This document shows, piece by piece, positions 1-10,189 of a stretch of DNA of 64,000 nt. The stretch spans positions 1 to 64,000 of the forward strand of contig JAJOHG010000009.1 of assembly GCA_021029095.1 (NCBI GenBank). Reading direction: 5' to 3'. Made by a program: the position numbers and the translations under genes. The stretch is from Phellopilus nigrolimitatus. Lineage: Eukaryota; Basidiomycota; Agaricomycetes; Hymenochaetales; Hymenochaetaceae. The notes under the pieces were generated by a model, which was given only the letters and a program-made list of their open reading frames with translations, was not told where the DNA came from and searched no databases. Each line of letters opens with the position of its first letter. The first letter of the stretch is position 1.

Positions 1-488
1 CCAATGAGTTTCATCTCTTCTTAAACTCTTTTCACCCAAGCTTTGCCTAGCCCTTCGACACTGACGGTTCATTGCAATGTGGTATTCACCATTGTTAAAG
101 CACACCACAAACACAAAGGCTGAGGCGCAGACTCCAAAGCACAAGACGACAAGAGAGAGAATGTAGAGCTGACTTAGTAGGGATCACACTTTGGGGTGGA
201 TATTCTAAGAGAACTCGATTGAGTCTCCCAGTCATGCATTGCCTCCTTATATACCTAAGTCTAGTGTGCACAGACCAAGCAGTACACTACCTAATATAGT
301 TACACTAGTGGAGCGAGTGGAGCTAATGATGTCATAAGTGATGTCATCGCCAATGATGTCACTATGATGTCATGGTCTAGACTATGATGTCATAATGACG
401 TCAGTGTAGAATGTTCTAGGCAGTCACGTGACTGAGAGGTCGCAAGTTCAAGACAAGGTAAAGGTAAAATAAAATACGTGTCATAACA
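1..488 (-). mobile_element. LTR retrotransposon end: LTR 93-488 plus internal start, antisense
   Basis: Read on the minus strand, an LTR runs from 488 to 93. It begins TGTTATGACACG and ends TTTAACA, so the termini form the short inverted repeat TGTTA/TAACA. Inside are a TATA-like stretch (tatataagg, near 247) and a cluster of TGATGTCA repeats (about 326-410). Bases 1-92 would be the start of the internal region, with the body beyond the left edge. No coding part is visible, so superfamily is open; Ty3-type is my guess from general resemblance. The primer binding site was not recognised with confidence. Confidence 0.55.
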
Positions 489-822
489 ACCATCGCCAGA
501 AAACATATTGATTCCAATTCTTGTCTCATTCAAAGACCCCACTTACTTACATAATTTTGTGTGATGAACACACTTCTAGATGAAGTATTGTGATTAGTTA
601 CTACATGTCACATTTTACTTCCAAAAACAGAGTGCTTTGAGTTTTTGCGTCGCTGTCGGACGTATGGCATGAGGGATACTGTCTACACTGTGACTCTAAA
701 TCTGGTTAGAGTGACACCGTAATTGACAAGCAATCTCCCATATACAGCAGAAGAATGTATACATATGTTTTGTTGTGTATCTCAGCTTTGTTCTCAAATT
801 ATTATGACTTTTTTCTCAGAAG
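489..822. other. AT-rich spacer without recognised gene
   Basis: Between the LTR and the long inverted repeat I see no coding exon and no clear repeat termini. Short open frames here do not resemble any protein. Confidence 0.4.
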
Positions 823-1957
823 ATTGGAAGGCACCCAGAGAGTGCCAACACTTGAGCCTACAAGACAAACAGGACAAAGTAATCTTTGTTGCTGTCAGAG
901 ATACTCTAAATACATACAGGAGACGCATATGCTCACCTTTGTTGCTGTCAGAGATACTGAGGCAACAAAGGCGAGGGCGCGCAGTGAAAATGGGTCGGAT
1001 TATATAATAAAAACTATACAGTACCAGTCCGACAGGGATCCGACCCTTATTACTCTTGAAGTACGTAAGCCGACTTTCCGACAAGTTGGGAAAGTCGGAA
1101 ATGTGAAAACGTTGGCCGAAACGTCGGCTCAAAAAACGTCGGCTCAAAAACGTCGGCTGGTCAAAAACGTCGGCCGGTCGGACACACATCGTGTCGGAAA
1201 TGGGAAGAACGCGCCAGCGGGCTTACAAAGATCCTGATTTTGGCGCAAGATTTCAATTTTGCCAGCTTTTCTTGCAAGAAACAATACAAATAAACTTACT
1301 TCAGCTTGCTTCTGGGGTAGCCCTGAAACTATATCAATAATAGACCATAGGTAGTTTCAAGTATGTTTTTCCAAAAAATCCCATATCAACATTTCCACAA
1401 TTCATTTATTCAACACTATCTGTGAGACTTCTAAGGCATATACCTCTGTCTGTCTTAACAACATTTGACTCAGTTGGCAGTGTAGATAGTCCTGTGGGTG
1501 ATGTCATTATGTGACAGGATGCTACGTTTTCGAGTCACTCGCAAAAATGTTTTTTAAATGTTCATGTAAGCCCGCTGGCACGTTCTTCCCATTTCTGACA
1601 CGATGTGTGTCCGACCGACCGACATTTGTGTGTCCGAACGGCCAATGTTTTCGAGCCCGACCAGCCAACATTTTCGCATTTCCGACTTTCCCAACTTGTC
1701 GGAAAGTCGGCTTACGTACTTCAAGAGTAATAAGGGTCGGATCCCTGTCGGACTAGTACTGTATAGTTTTTCTTACGTAATCCGACCCATTTTCACTGCG
1801 CGCCCTCGCCTTTGTTGCCTCAGTATCTCTGACAGCAACAAAGGTGAGCATATGCGTCTCCTGTATGTATTTAGAGTATCTCTGACAGCAACAAAGATTA
1901 CTTTGTCCTGTTTGTCTTGTAGGCTCAAGTCTCAGCACTCTCTGGGTGCCTTCCAGT
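823..1957. repeat. Long inverted repeat (arms 823-1214 and 1566-1957)
   Basis: The two arms are about 390 bp, near-identical and in opposite orientation, separated by about 350 bp. For example the text around 1181-1214 is the reverse complement of 1566-1610. The left arm contains tandem copies of a 13-14 nt unit with core AAAACGTCGGCTC (about 1105-1175). This array is shorter and diverged in the right arm. The symmetric open frames in both arms are a product of the repeat and are unlikely to be genes. It may be a foldback element or two opposed insertions; no transposase is visible. Confidence 0.8.
1362..1566. repeat. Two dispersed repeats in the spacer of the inverted repeat
   Basis: Bases 1362-1490 recur in opposite orientation at about 42163-42285, sharing the run AAAAAATCCCATATCAACAT. 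Bases 1491-1566 recur in the same orientation at 44784-44866, sharing the core GACAGGATGCTACGTTTTCG. The spacer is therefore itself mosaic, built of pieces present elsewhere in this window. Confidence 0.8.
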
Positions 1958-2274
1958 GTAATGTTGAGGGAGGAAAGAGAGACAGAACGCGCGACATGAT
2001 TTTCGCAACTTACAAAACAGGTCAGACCTGTATTTATTTTTCATAAGGAAATCTATTTCACAGATTGAGATACAGCTACAAGATACAGGCAATCAAACAG
2101 GCGAGTTATCAGAAAAATTGTGACAGTATCGCGCGTGATCATGATCTCAAATTTGGTAGGGATTATCACATGTGGTTTTGCAACTGAACAGGCTCTAATA
2201 GAGCAAACCCTCCTATGGGTAGGATATATCTAATAGGTCTACCCTAGGGGAGTGCCTAAGGTGAGTTCGGCATA
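1958..2274. other. Spacer without recognised feature
   Basis: AT-rich sequence between the inverted repeat and the first pogo-like element. I see no exon, tRNA or repeat end. Confidence 0.4.
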
Positions 2275-2712
2275 CAGTTGATTATCTCATAATGAATAAG
2301 CTACTAATGCATAAATCTATTAATGCATAGAAAATGGTGGGTCCCAACGTTGTGCTGGCATTAATATGCACAAAATCTACTATTTAATATTGCATAAGAC
2401 TTTGACAGTTTATGCATAAACATATAGGCTATTTTAGAAAATTTGGGATCCAATTTTTTGAAAATACATCCCACAATGCTATAGAACTGCTTACTTCGGA
2501 CAATGTTCCAGGTGTAAGTTATGAATTTTCTAAGGTTCTGTCATGACATAATATGCCATATTCAGATAGTGCTGAGCTTAGTCACTCCCTATAACAAGAA
2601 ATGTATTTTTCAAATCATTTAAAAATCATTTAAATATATGTACTATTGCATAATATCTGTTAATGCATAGGAAATCCTGGAACGAGTGTATACATTATGA
2701 GATAATCAACTG
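2275..2712. mobile_element. pogo-like MITE, family P1 (438 bp)
   Basis: The ends are inverted copies of CAGTTGATTATCTCATAATG and continue with repeated AATGCATA motifs. Both sides are flanked by TA (2273-2274 and 2713-2714), the target duplication of Tc1/mariner-pogo elements. No transposase is encoded, so it is non-autonomous. Confidence 0.85.
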
Positions 2713-2830
2713 TACTTATATTGGAACAGGTCAGATGATGAGTCATTTTCCCACATGCCAACCGCCCGAGCATACCAGTACAGTTGATTATCTCATAATG
2801 CATCACCTCATAATGCATAATATCTAATAA

Positions 2831-3252
2831 CACTGTAGGCATCCACTTAGAATCCCCCCATGGTGAGTTGATTAGTTGTTTTATTTAATTGTGGCTTTCC
2901 CCATGCAATATAGTTTAACACTTTTGGAAACTTTTATCCAAATCACTTCTTAACTTTCTTATGCCTTTCTCCAAACAGCATACTTAAACTTCCATTTCAC
3001 CTTTGTCTGCACAAGAAAGGCTTAACAAAGGCATGTTTTCGTCAAAGCACCCCTTTGTTAAGCCTTTCTTGTGTGGACAAAGGCAAAAAGAAAGTTTAAG
3101 TATGCTGTTTGGAGAAAGGCATAAGAAAGTTAAGAAGTGATTTGGATAAAAGTGTCCAAAAGTGTTAAACTATATTGCATGGGGAAAGCCACAATTAAAT
3201 AAAACAACTAATCAACTCACCATGGGGGGATTCTAAGTGGATGCCCACAGTG
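2831..3252. mobile_element. CACTG-family foldback MITE, copy 1
   Basis: A 422-bp nearly palindromic unit. The left half reads GGCATCCACTTAGAATCCCC, then TTTAATTGTGGCTTTCC, and the right half is its reverse complement. It forms the left end of the composite element and could fold into a hairpin of about 200 bp. Confidence 0.85.
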
Positions 3253-4705
3253 ATTATCTGTTGGCTGATGGTACGTAATTTTCACTTCATCGAGCAAGTG
3301 AAATGTACCCAGCAGTTGAAGCATCTGTTTTGTAATGACAGGAACAGGGTAGTCGGCCGGGAAGCCATGGCTAGCATTATGGTTGTTGCAAGATATTGCC
3401 AAGCTCTGTATACCAGGGCACTCTCCGCAGAACAGCTTAATCAAATCTTCCAGAGTGCCGTTCAACGAATTACTATGGAGATCATATTCCACGAAGGAAA
3501 CCTTGAGGTATTTCAAATATCGGCCACTGAAAAAAAACATGCAATAGTGTGCCGACATAGTCCAGCGACCCATGTATTTCGAGATTTCTGAGTTTAGTGA
3601 GAGCGTGCCTGTCACAGGGATGGTGCAAACTGTCAGGAATGATTATAGGCATTGCACGTACGTCATTGTCGTCCTCATATATCTCATGGATGTCTAAAAG
3701 GTGAGGCAACAATACAATCTGGTCGAGAATCTCCTGGGAGATATAGCATCACGGAAGGTGCAGTGTCCTTAAGTTATCAAGCTGTGAAAGCAGTTTTGCA
3801 ACATCTGCTTTCACACTGCGGGCATCCACTTAGAATCCCCCCATGGCGAGTCAATTAGATGTTTTATTTAATTGTGGCTTTCTTCACACATCATAGTTTA
3901 ACACTTTTGGACACTTTCATCCAAATGACTTTCTAACTTTCTTATGCATTTCTCCGAATGATATACTTAAACTTTCTTTTCACCTTTGTCCACACAAGAA
4001 AGGCTTAACAAAGGCATGTTTTCGTCACTATGATGTGTGAAGAAAGCCACAATTAAATAAAACATCTAATTGACTCGCCATGGGGGGATTCTAAGTGGAT
4101 GCCCGCAGTGTCAGCTCTGCAGCCATAGGAGACGGGCAAAGACTGAAATCTGTCAGTCTGGGGGACAATAACAGAACTTCTCAGAGGAAGACTGCTGTGT
4201 GGTTCTTCTTCGTCATGTCTGAAGGCATCAAGAGCTCCAGGCTTTGCAAGTTGGCATGGAGAAATGATCTGGAAAATCGTAGCCAGAGTGGATGAAGTTT
4301 TTTATAATACTCCCAGTCGCAGGTGAGCTTTCGTAGTTGAGGAAGGAATGTCATGGATGGCCTAGATATAGCCAACTCCACCAAGATCGTCTCTGCGACA
4401 TCTGGATCCTCACCTTCAGGAAGTGGTACACAGAAATCGAATGTTTTGACTTTCATTGTGTATGCGTTGAACCTCTCCCAGTCAGCATGTTCGATTGGAT
4501 GCATGAGTTTCTAGTACAATTTTATGAGCAAACATTTCCCTGTTTCAAAAGAGTATACATACTAGCTCGTACTCATTGTCTTCGTTATTCGTTGGCAACT
4601 CGATGCACGGCAACAAACATAGCAGCGGCTGAAAAGAGTGCAGCCATTCCCAGACGAGTTCTAGCGCCAGATCTCGCCAGACCCTGCAAACGTGAGCACA
4701 CCTTG
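3253..4705 (-). pseudogene. F-box/LRR-like protein gene, captured and broken
   Basis: Read on the minus strand from 4705 down, the translation begins with a segment resembling the end of an Agaricomycete F-box (LVWEWLHSFQPLLCLLP, about 4605-4650). It continues with HPIEHADWERFNAYTMKVKT (4504 down) and leucine-rich segments such as ADVAKLLSQLDNLRTLHLP (about 3740-3805) and LIKLFCGECPGIQSLAI. F-box proteins normally present substrates to SCF ubiquitin ligases. The frame is broken by a shift near 4190, a stop after LRTLHLP, another shift near 3500, and a CACTG MITE at 3814-4110. When that MITE and one TCA are removed the frame joins smoothly (ELKADVAKLL). No N-terminal start is visible. Confidence 0.75.
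3814..4110. mobile_element. CACTG-family MITE, copy 2 (297 bp), inserted in the captured gene
   Basis: Same terminal repeats as copies 1 and 3, and flanked by a perfect TCA duplication (3811-3813 and 4111-4113). It interrupts the captured F-box gene. Its halves pair over most of their length (TTCACACATCATAG opposite CTATGATGTGTGAA). Confidence 0.9.
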
Positions 4706-5128
4706 CACTGTGGGCATCCACTTAGAATCCCCCCATAGTGAGTTGATTAGTTGTTTTATTTAATTGTGGCTTTCCCCATGCAATATAGTTTAACACTTTT
4801 GGAAACTTTTATCCAAATCACTTCTTAACTTTCTTATGCCTTTCTCCAAACAGCATACTTAAACTTCCATTTCACCTTTGTCTGCACAAGAAAGGCTTAA
4901 CAAAGGCATGTTTTCGTCAAAGCACCCCTTTGTTAAGCCTTTCTTGTGTGGACAAAGGCAAAAAGAAAGTTTAAGTATGCTGTTTGGAGAAAGGCATAAG
5001 AAAGTTAAGAAGTGATTTGGATAAAAGTGTCCAAAAGTGTTAAACTATAATGTGTGGAGAAAGCCACAATTAAATAAAACAACTAATCAAACTCACCATG
5101 GGGGGATTCTAAGTGGATGCCCGCAGTG
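4706..5128. mobile_element. CACTG-family foldback MITE, copy 3
   Basis: Almost identical to copy 1 (423 bp, same internal palindrome). It forms the right end of the composite element and its outer flank is TAA. Confidence 0.85.
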
Positions 5129-5579
5129 TAATGCATGAAAAATCCGGGAACCGACATTGTTCCTACTTTTACAGCCAAAATATGCAAGCAATCTAATACC
5201 TAATATTGCATAAGTTTTTTTGGGGAATATGCATCAGTAGATCCTACTTTGGGGGTATTTGCCAACAAAAACACCCACATTGGGCACGTCGATGGTGATC
5301 CTCAGACTGACCTAACTGATCTTCAGCATATCTGACAAGTAACATCCTTTTTTTTGGTAATCAATGCTATGTTGCAGGCCCTAAAAAAACTCACCAAGCT
5401 TGTGCCAGACCTTGTTTTCTCATTTTTGTAAATCTGTGTCACACATTATGCCGAAGTCACTATTTGTCACGAGATTGTGACATTTACTGTTGCATAATAT
5501 GGCTCTGGTGTCATATCCTGACCTGTCATACTTGAAAAGACTAATCATATATAGCGTTAAGGAACATAAATCAGAAATT

Positions 5580-5949
5580 GTAGTTTAGTGTAATGGTTAA
5601 GCTGTTAAAGCCACCTTGAGACTTTTGGTTCAACTCGGGCTTTGGCTACTTTTTCTATAATACTTTGCTAAATCATTTTCAATACTATAATGGCGGACTG
5701 GCTTGACCCAATTTTTTTATCTCAGATGGTAGCAATGGATACAGCAATTTGGACTCTTTTGGTTGTGGCAACAGTATATTGTTATGAATAAAATAAAAGT
5801 TGCTGTTATGTAATCTTGCAATATGCAATTGTGTTGTTATGTACAAGTATTGAGTGCAGGATGTAGACAGTGGTTTCCTTGACATTGAGTCTGGCTGTCT
5901 TGTTTTTTTTTTTACATCCAAAGGTGATCACTACCACTATGTGTGAAAT

Positions 5950-5985
<36 letters not shown>

Positions 5986-5990
5986 AAGGA
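5580..5990 (+). repeat. tRNA-like (SINE-type) segment followed by TA microsatellite
   Basis: Bases 5583-5648 resemble a degenerate tRNA: an A-box-like TAGTGTAATGGTTAAG, a B-box-like GGTTCAACTCGGGC, and ends GTAG/CTAC that could pair. It is followed by AT-rich sequence and a (TA)n run at about 5952-5982. A tRNA-derived SINE head is the likeliest explanation. A functional tRNA is unlikely because the anticodon stem is poor. Confidence 0.4.
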
Positions 5991-6469
5991 AAGTACAAGC
6001 AGAACAAAAAATCAGAGTGGTTGCATAGCTTGAATACTAGTATCAGAAGCCAACCCTTTCAGTTCCTGCAGATCTTAACTGACTAGAGGGCTCTAAAAGT
6101 CCAAACATGCAATCAGAATATCAGAATTACCAAATTAGGTCAAAAGCGGCACATATTTTATTGGAAAAGCAGAATAATGCTTGCCTGCTTGAGCAGTAAT
6201 TTGAAGTGGCTGGTTCTTGTTTTTTGAAGGTCCTTGGGAGAACAGACACACCAGAAGTAGTGCAGCGCAGGCTTGTGCCCGAAAGAGCCTTATTTTAAGC
6301 GGAGCTTAAAATGATTTTACGCGGCAAAAATTTCCCAGGGAAGAAGGTTTACATTTACTGTAACAGGCAGGAACTTAATTCAGTCGGAGATCGAAATTAA
6401 GCCTATATATGGACTTAATTTCAAACTCCACAGGTCAGGGCATGCCATGCATTATGAGATAATCAACTG

Positions 6470-6960
6470 TATGCTCATACGCGCTTTGCGGCTACACTGT
6501 CCATCACCTTCTCTGCGCTCGGCCCTCCCTTACCGCTTGAAAACTCACTTCCTTAAAGTGCTCAATAGCAACTCATCCAGCACGTCTTGCATCACCCCCA
6601 TCGTCAGCGCAACCTTGGCTTTCGGACCCTTGGCTAACTCCTCTTCCAACTCCTCCGCAACGTCCGCGCTGTTACTTCTCTGGACGCTGGAGCTGTACAG
6701 CTCTGTTCTCCCAACTCATCCGCGCAACCCATCGAGAAGCAAACGCCACCGAGGTCTCCTCAGGAGAGACGCACCGCCCGTGAAGGAATCCGCAGGCAAG
6801 AACAGCGAGCTCGTCCTGCGTCCGGCAGCCGCAGGAATCCCCATCTTTGAATACCCAACAAAACGCCCGAAGCTCGCAGCACGCCCGCCCGCGTCCAGCG
6901 GCCCCGACGATGCCTCCCGCCGCGCCGCAGCCCCACACCCTCCTCGAGTTGCGCGCATTC
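6470..6960. other. GC-rising sequence without supported exon
   Basis: An open frame runs through on the plus strand but shows only low-complexity Ser/Arg/Pro text. It may contain a decayed 5' part of the exonuclease gene; I could not recognise a start. Confidence 0.3.
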
Positions 6961-7998
6961 CAGAAGCGCGATCACGCTCGACCTCCCGCCCTACTCCTAC
7001 ACCGAACGCTTCCCGTGCGTGCGCCTGCTATACATTCGCGGCCACGAGGAGACGAACAGGGAGCTCGACGGCCTCTTTGCGGCGCCGCCGCACGTCGTCA
7101 GCTTCGACCTCGAGTGGCCCGTCGTTCACGCCCGGGAGTCCCAAGCACCCGGTGGCACTCGTGCAGATCGCGACGCCGGAGATGATTCTGCTGCTGCAGA
7201 TCAGCGCCTTGAAGAGCCAGTGGCATGTTTAATCTAATGTTCTTCGGCCTTTAGTGGACTAAACTCGCATTCTAGTGTTCCCGAGCAAGCTGATCGACTT
7301 TCTCGATGATGAAAGCATCATCAAAGCGGGTGTTAATATACTTGGTAATCATTTCTCTATTGTTGTTGGCGCCCTAAATTGACACCATGATTTTCTACTT
7401 GAAGCCGACTGCCAGAACCTCTACCGGGATTTTACCGTCTTTACCCGCTCCTACGTCGAGCCCTCCTATCTCGCACGCTATGTCGACGGCACGCGGTGGC
7501 CCGGAGCATTCATAGGCCTCGCGCGGCTCGTCAGTGGGTACGAGAGCCGCTCGCTTTCCAAGGGCAAGACGCAGTTCAGCAACTGGGAGGCCAACCTGAC
7601 CGCCATCCAGCAGCATTGTGAGCCCGCCCTCTTCCGCTCACCTGCCCGTCCATTATACATGTATATAAACTTATGCACAACCACCAGACGCAGCGAACGA
7701 CGCGCACTCGGGGTTAGTGCTTTACACCGGCCTCTTCGAGCGCGCCAGGGACATCGAGAGCTCCTACCATACGTTCAACGTCATTAATGGCGATGCGTTC
7801 TGCCCGGACGGCAGCCCCTGGCAGCACATGAATTTGAACCCCGGGCCGGCTGCGGCCCCTGCGAGCGCCGAGGGCGTGGTCGAAGCTGCGGCGCAGACGG
7901 AGACGCAGAGACGGAGACACAGACTCCGCACACCTATGATACTCCTGCCTCGGACAGGGAGTAGAACACTCTTGTCTCCCGCTTCCAAGCTCTGTTAG
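6960..7998 (+). pseudogene. WRN-type 3'-5' exonuclease domain gene, frameshifted
   Basis: The translation gives the start of a DnaQ-like/WRN-type exonuclease domain: LPPYSYTERFP and RLLYIRGHEETNRELDGLFA, then VVSFDLEW, which holds the catalytic Asp-Glu pair. After an extra base in the GGCCC run near 7117 the frame shifts, and PGSPKHPVALVQIATPEMIL follows. Later exons are well formed: about 7280-7344, 7405-7617 (DCQNLYRDFTVFTRSY, then FIGLARLVSGYESRSL) and 7688-7998, which includes the exonuclease motif YAANDAHSGLVLY and ends in a stop. The junction between about 7206 and 7280 lacks a GT-AG solution that preserves frame. Such proteins trim nucleic acid 3' ends. This copy is most likely inactive, or carries sequencing errors. 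Confidence 0.75.
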
Positions 7999-8017
7999 CC
8001 ACAGACCCGACCACATT

Positions 8018-10135
8018 GTGCGTCCGGGACTCAGGAACTCCAGCGTTGTGATCGCAGTTCGTGCGAACTTCTTCCGAAGGATGTCGTTTTGTATGATTAC
8101 CCAACTGCGCGGGGGCAACTACGAACCCTCAGTGCTCCCGAACTGCGGGCCGAGTTTCGTGCACGCGCTCGCGCGCTGCGGGTTCGGCGACATGCTACTC
8201 GACGCGGCGCGCACGAACGAGCAAGGACGCTTAACTCGAAGAAGGCGCGGCTCGGGTATGCGTTGCCCGAGTCCTTCCCGGATGTCGATTTGCTCCTACT
8301 GTACACACGCCCAGAGACGTCCGAGTGCAGTGGGCACGCGCCGTCCGCGGTCGGCTACCTGAGGACATGCGAGCCGGACCCGGGCAAGCTCGCAGTGCTG
8401 TGCGATCGCAAGTTCGAGTGGGGCATGCACGAGCGCATTGTCAAGCGCTCCGCACAGTCGCTTGGGCGCCCGCGGTGCACTGCATTTTGCGGCGCGCCAT
8501 ACTCGACACCGACAAGGCCTGGCCTCCAGTCGCGGAGAAAGAGGCCGCAGGACGGGGGAGTTACAGGCACAGCGTCGAAGATGATCGCCAGACACTTCTC
8601 GTCGCGCTGAACGTTAACAATGACGATAGCGACGACGAGGAGGAGCACCGGCTGATTTTGGAGATCCGCGCGAAGCGCGCGCACGCCTCGAATGATGGCA
8701 TGATGGAGCACCAACTCGAGATCGTGCCCGCGCAGCTCGTGCGGCACACGAGGCCGGCGTGCAGGCCGTCCGGGAACTTCTCGGAGAGCCCGCTGGAGAC
8801 TGGGGACTCTGACGACGAATTTGACGACTCTGACGAGTTTGATGACGACGGCTGCGGCTGCGACGGCGGGAGAAAAAAAAAGAGAGGAGGCCCGAAGAGA
8901 CCACCGCTTGCAGACTTGGATCAGTAAGCGTTCATATTTCCAACTAGACAACATCTAGCTACCTCCGAGGCGAGGATGCAATTTATAATTCTCTCCCGAT
9001 CATCTCTGCCTCCAACCTCATCGTAATCGTGAACGCATCGCAATCGGGCGTGCCCGACAAGAAAGGCTGCTTGTTTCCCTCTTCAGTTTTGGGCGAGTCT
9101 GCTCGCTCTCAGTGCGAGTCTCAAGGCATGGAAGGGATTCTTCGCAAGCGTGTGCCCAGTGTACAAGAATCTCACGGTCAACATCAACGTCTGCATTGGG
9201 CATTTTATGTCCCAAACGCGTGATTGAGCATTGCGATGATAAAATATCAAGAGACATCGTATGGGACAAGCAACCCCCAGGGCTTTTACCGGTGCGTGAG
9301 GTTTATAAGAAAGCACCTATGCTACCGCAGGAAGAGCGGAAACAAGGCTTTTGGAAGCCAGTCGGCGAGGAAGACAGCCTTCTAGTACGACGAACTGGAT
9401 GGGATGGTCAGCGTGGAACAGTGCTTTCAAAGAGGTAAGCACAATTGGCATGTGTGACTAACTGGATCTTAGATACTCATGGCAGTGTACAGAATCCAAT
9501 ATTCACCTCTAACATGTGGATAACTTGCCCGTCGTCATTGTGGGAAACAAGACCAAAGATATTTTTGTTCCCGCCGAGCTCTGCGAGATCGAGCCGGGCC
9601 ATCCATACGCAGGTATGTTCTCCGAGCGTCAGTGCTGAGACAATCACCAAGCTACTGAGTCTGCGTCAGGGCTCGCCGCCCATACGGGGCTTCGGCGTCG
9701 AATTCCTCATCAACACGGCGGTCGTCCCTGGACGCCCGCTCAGCCCAACGAAAGTCATATACTTGTCAGGCCCTCTCACCGTCCCCAACGGATCCTGGAA
9801 CACCCGTGACGTGCGCTTCCACCGGCTCGCATCGCTTACTCGCGCCGCCATTCTCGTCCTTGTAGACAACGGGAACGAGGACTCCAGGGATCCCTCGGAC
9901 CCGGTGCTGCGTGGTGTCGTGCTGCGGTTCCTGGCGACGTTCTGGACAGGACGCAGTCGAAGACGCGCTCCCACCGCTGCTCTTCGTGTGGCTTCCGCAA
10001 GCGACTCACGCGACCCACGCGACCCACTGCGTACTGCGGTGATCAACGCGATCGAGAATGAGATCAAGACACTTCCTGGGCGCCCAAACATCGTGTTCGT
10101 TTCTGTATGCAACAATGAGATCCATCGCCGTCTGT
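8018..10135 (+). pseudogene. Argonaute pseudogene lacking PIWI
   Basis: Pieces follow Argonaute order. The N domain (about 8040-8115) reads VVIAVRANFF, then PKDVVLYDY after a small deletion seen by comparison with 18260-18330. Then come YLRGEDAIYNSLPIIS (about 8957), FPSSVLGESARS, and linker-1 text FFASVCPVYKNLTVNINVC (about 9140-9210). The PAZ end reads LPVVIVGNKTKDIFVPAELC (about 9525-9585). Linker-2/MID follows with VVPGRPLSPTKVIYLSG and NGSWNTRDVRFHR (to about 10135). A likely intron is retained at about 9437-9473. Argonautes bind small RNAs through PAZ and MID and slice through PIWI. No PIWI is present, and several shifts and stops break the frame. About 800 bp of unrelated text (8130-8927) sits between the N domain and linker 1. 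Confidence 0.75.
8130..8927 (+). pseudogene. Unrecognised reading frames inside the Argonaute pseudogene
   Basis: Two overlapping plus-strand frames cover this stretch. The first includes KKARLGYALPESFPDVDLLL and the second ends with an acidic tail DSDDEFDDSDEFDDD, a basic stretch RKKKRGGPKRPP and a stop at 8927. I recognise no family. Since it interrupts Argonaute order it is probably another gene fragment, but a diverged N-domain extension cannot be excluded. Confidence 0.35.
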
Positions 10136-10189
10136 CTTTACGTCGCCTGCCGTTAAAAGGAGACGCGCAATTACATGCTCAATCGACTT

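Larger units (their letters stand above)
2831..5128. mobile_element. Composite CACTG-ended element carrying an F-box gene
   Basis: The outer ends are those of two related 422-423 bp foldback MITEs (2831-3252 and 4706-5128), with termini CACTGYRGGCATCCACTTAG and complement. The outermost flanks match: TAA at 2828-2830 and TAA at 5129-5131, a 3-bp target duplication. The inner ends are flanked by ATT and TTG and have no duplication. The simplest reading is that the whole 2.3 kb moved as one unit. The 3-bp duplication and CACTG start fit CACTA (CMC/EnSpm) elements; that superfamily label is inference. The cargo is a minus-strand F-box/LRR pseudogene. Confidence 0.8.
2781..6469. mobile_element. 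P1-family pogo-like element split by a nested composite insertion
   Basis: The left end CAGTTGATTATCTCATAATG starts after TA (2779-2780). The inverted right end finishes at 6469 before TA. The text is interrupted at 2831-5128 by the CACTG composite. Removing that insertion and one TAA joins AATGCATAATATCTAA to TGCATGAAAAATCC, which resumes the P1 pattern seen at 2275-2712. About 1.39 kb of host element remains. Its right part holds a tRNA-like segment and a TA microsatellite. No transposase was recognised. Confidence 0.7.

Noticed and set aside
755..2046. Long open frames on both strands in the inverted repeat
   Set aside because: They mirror each other because of the repeat, use composition unlike the genes, and match no family.
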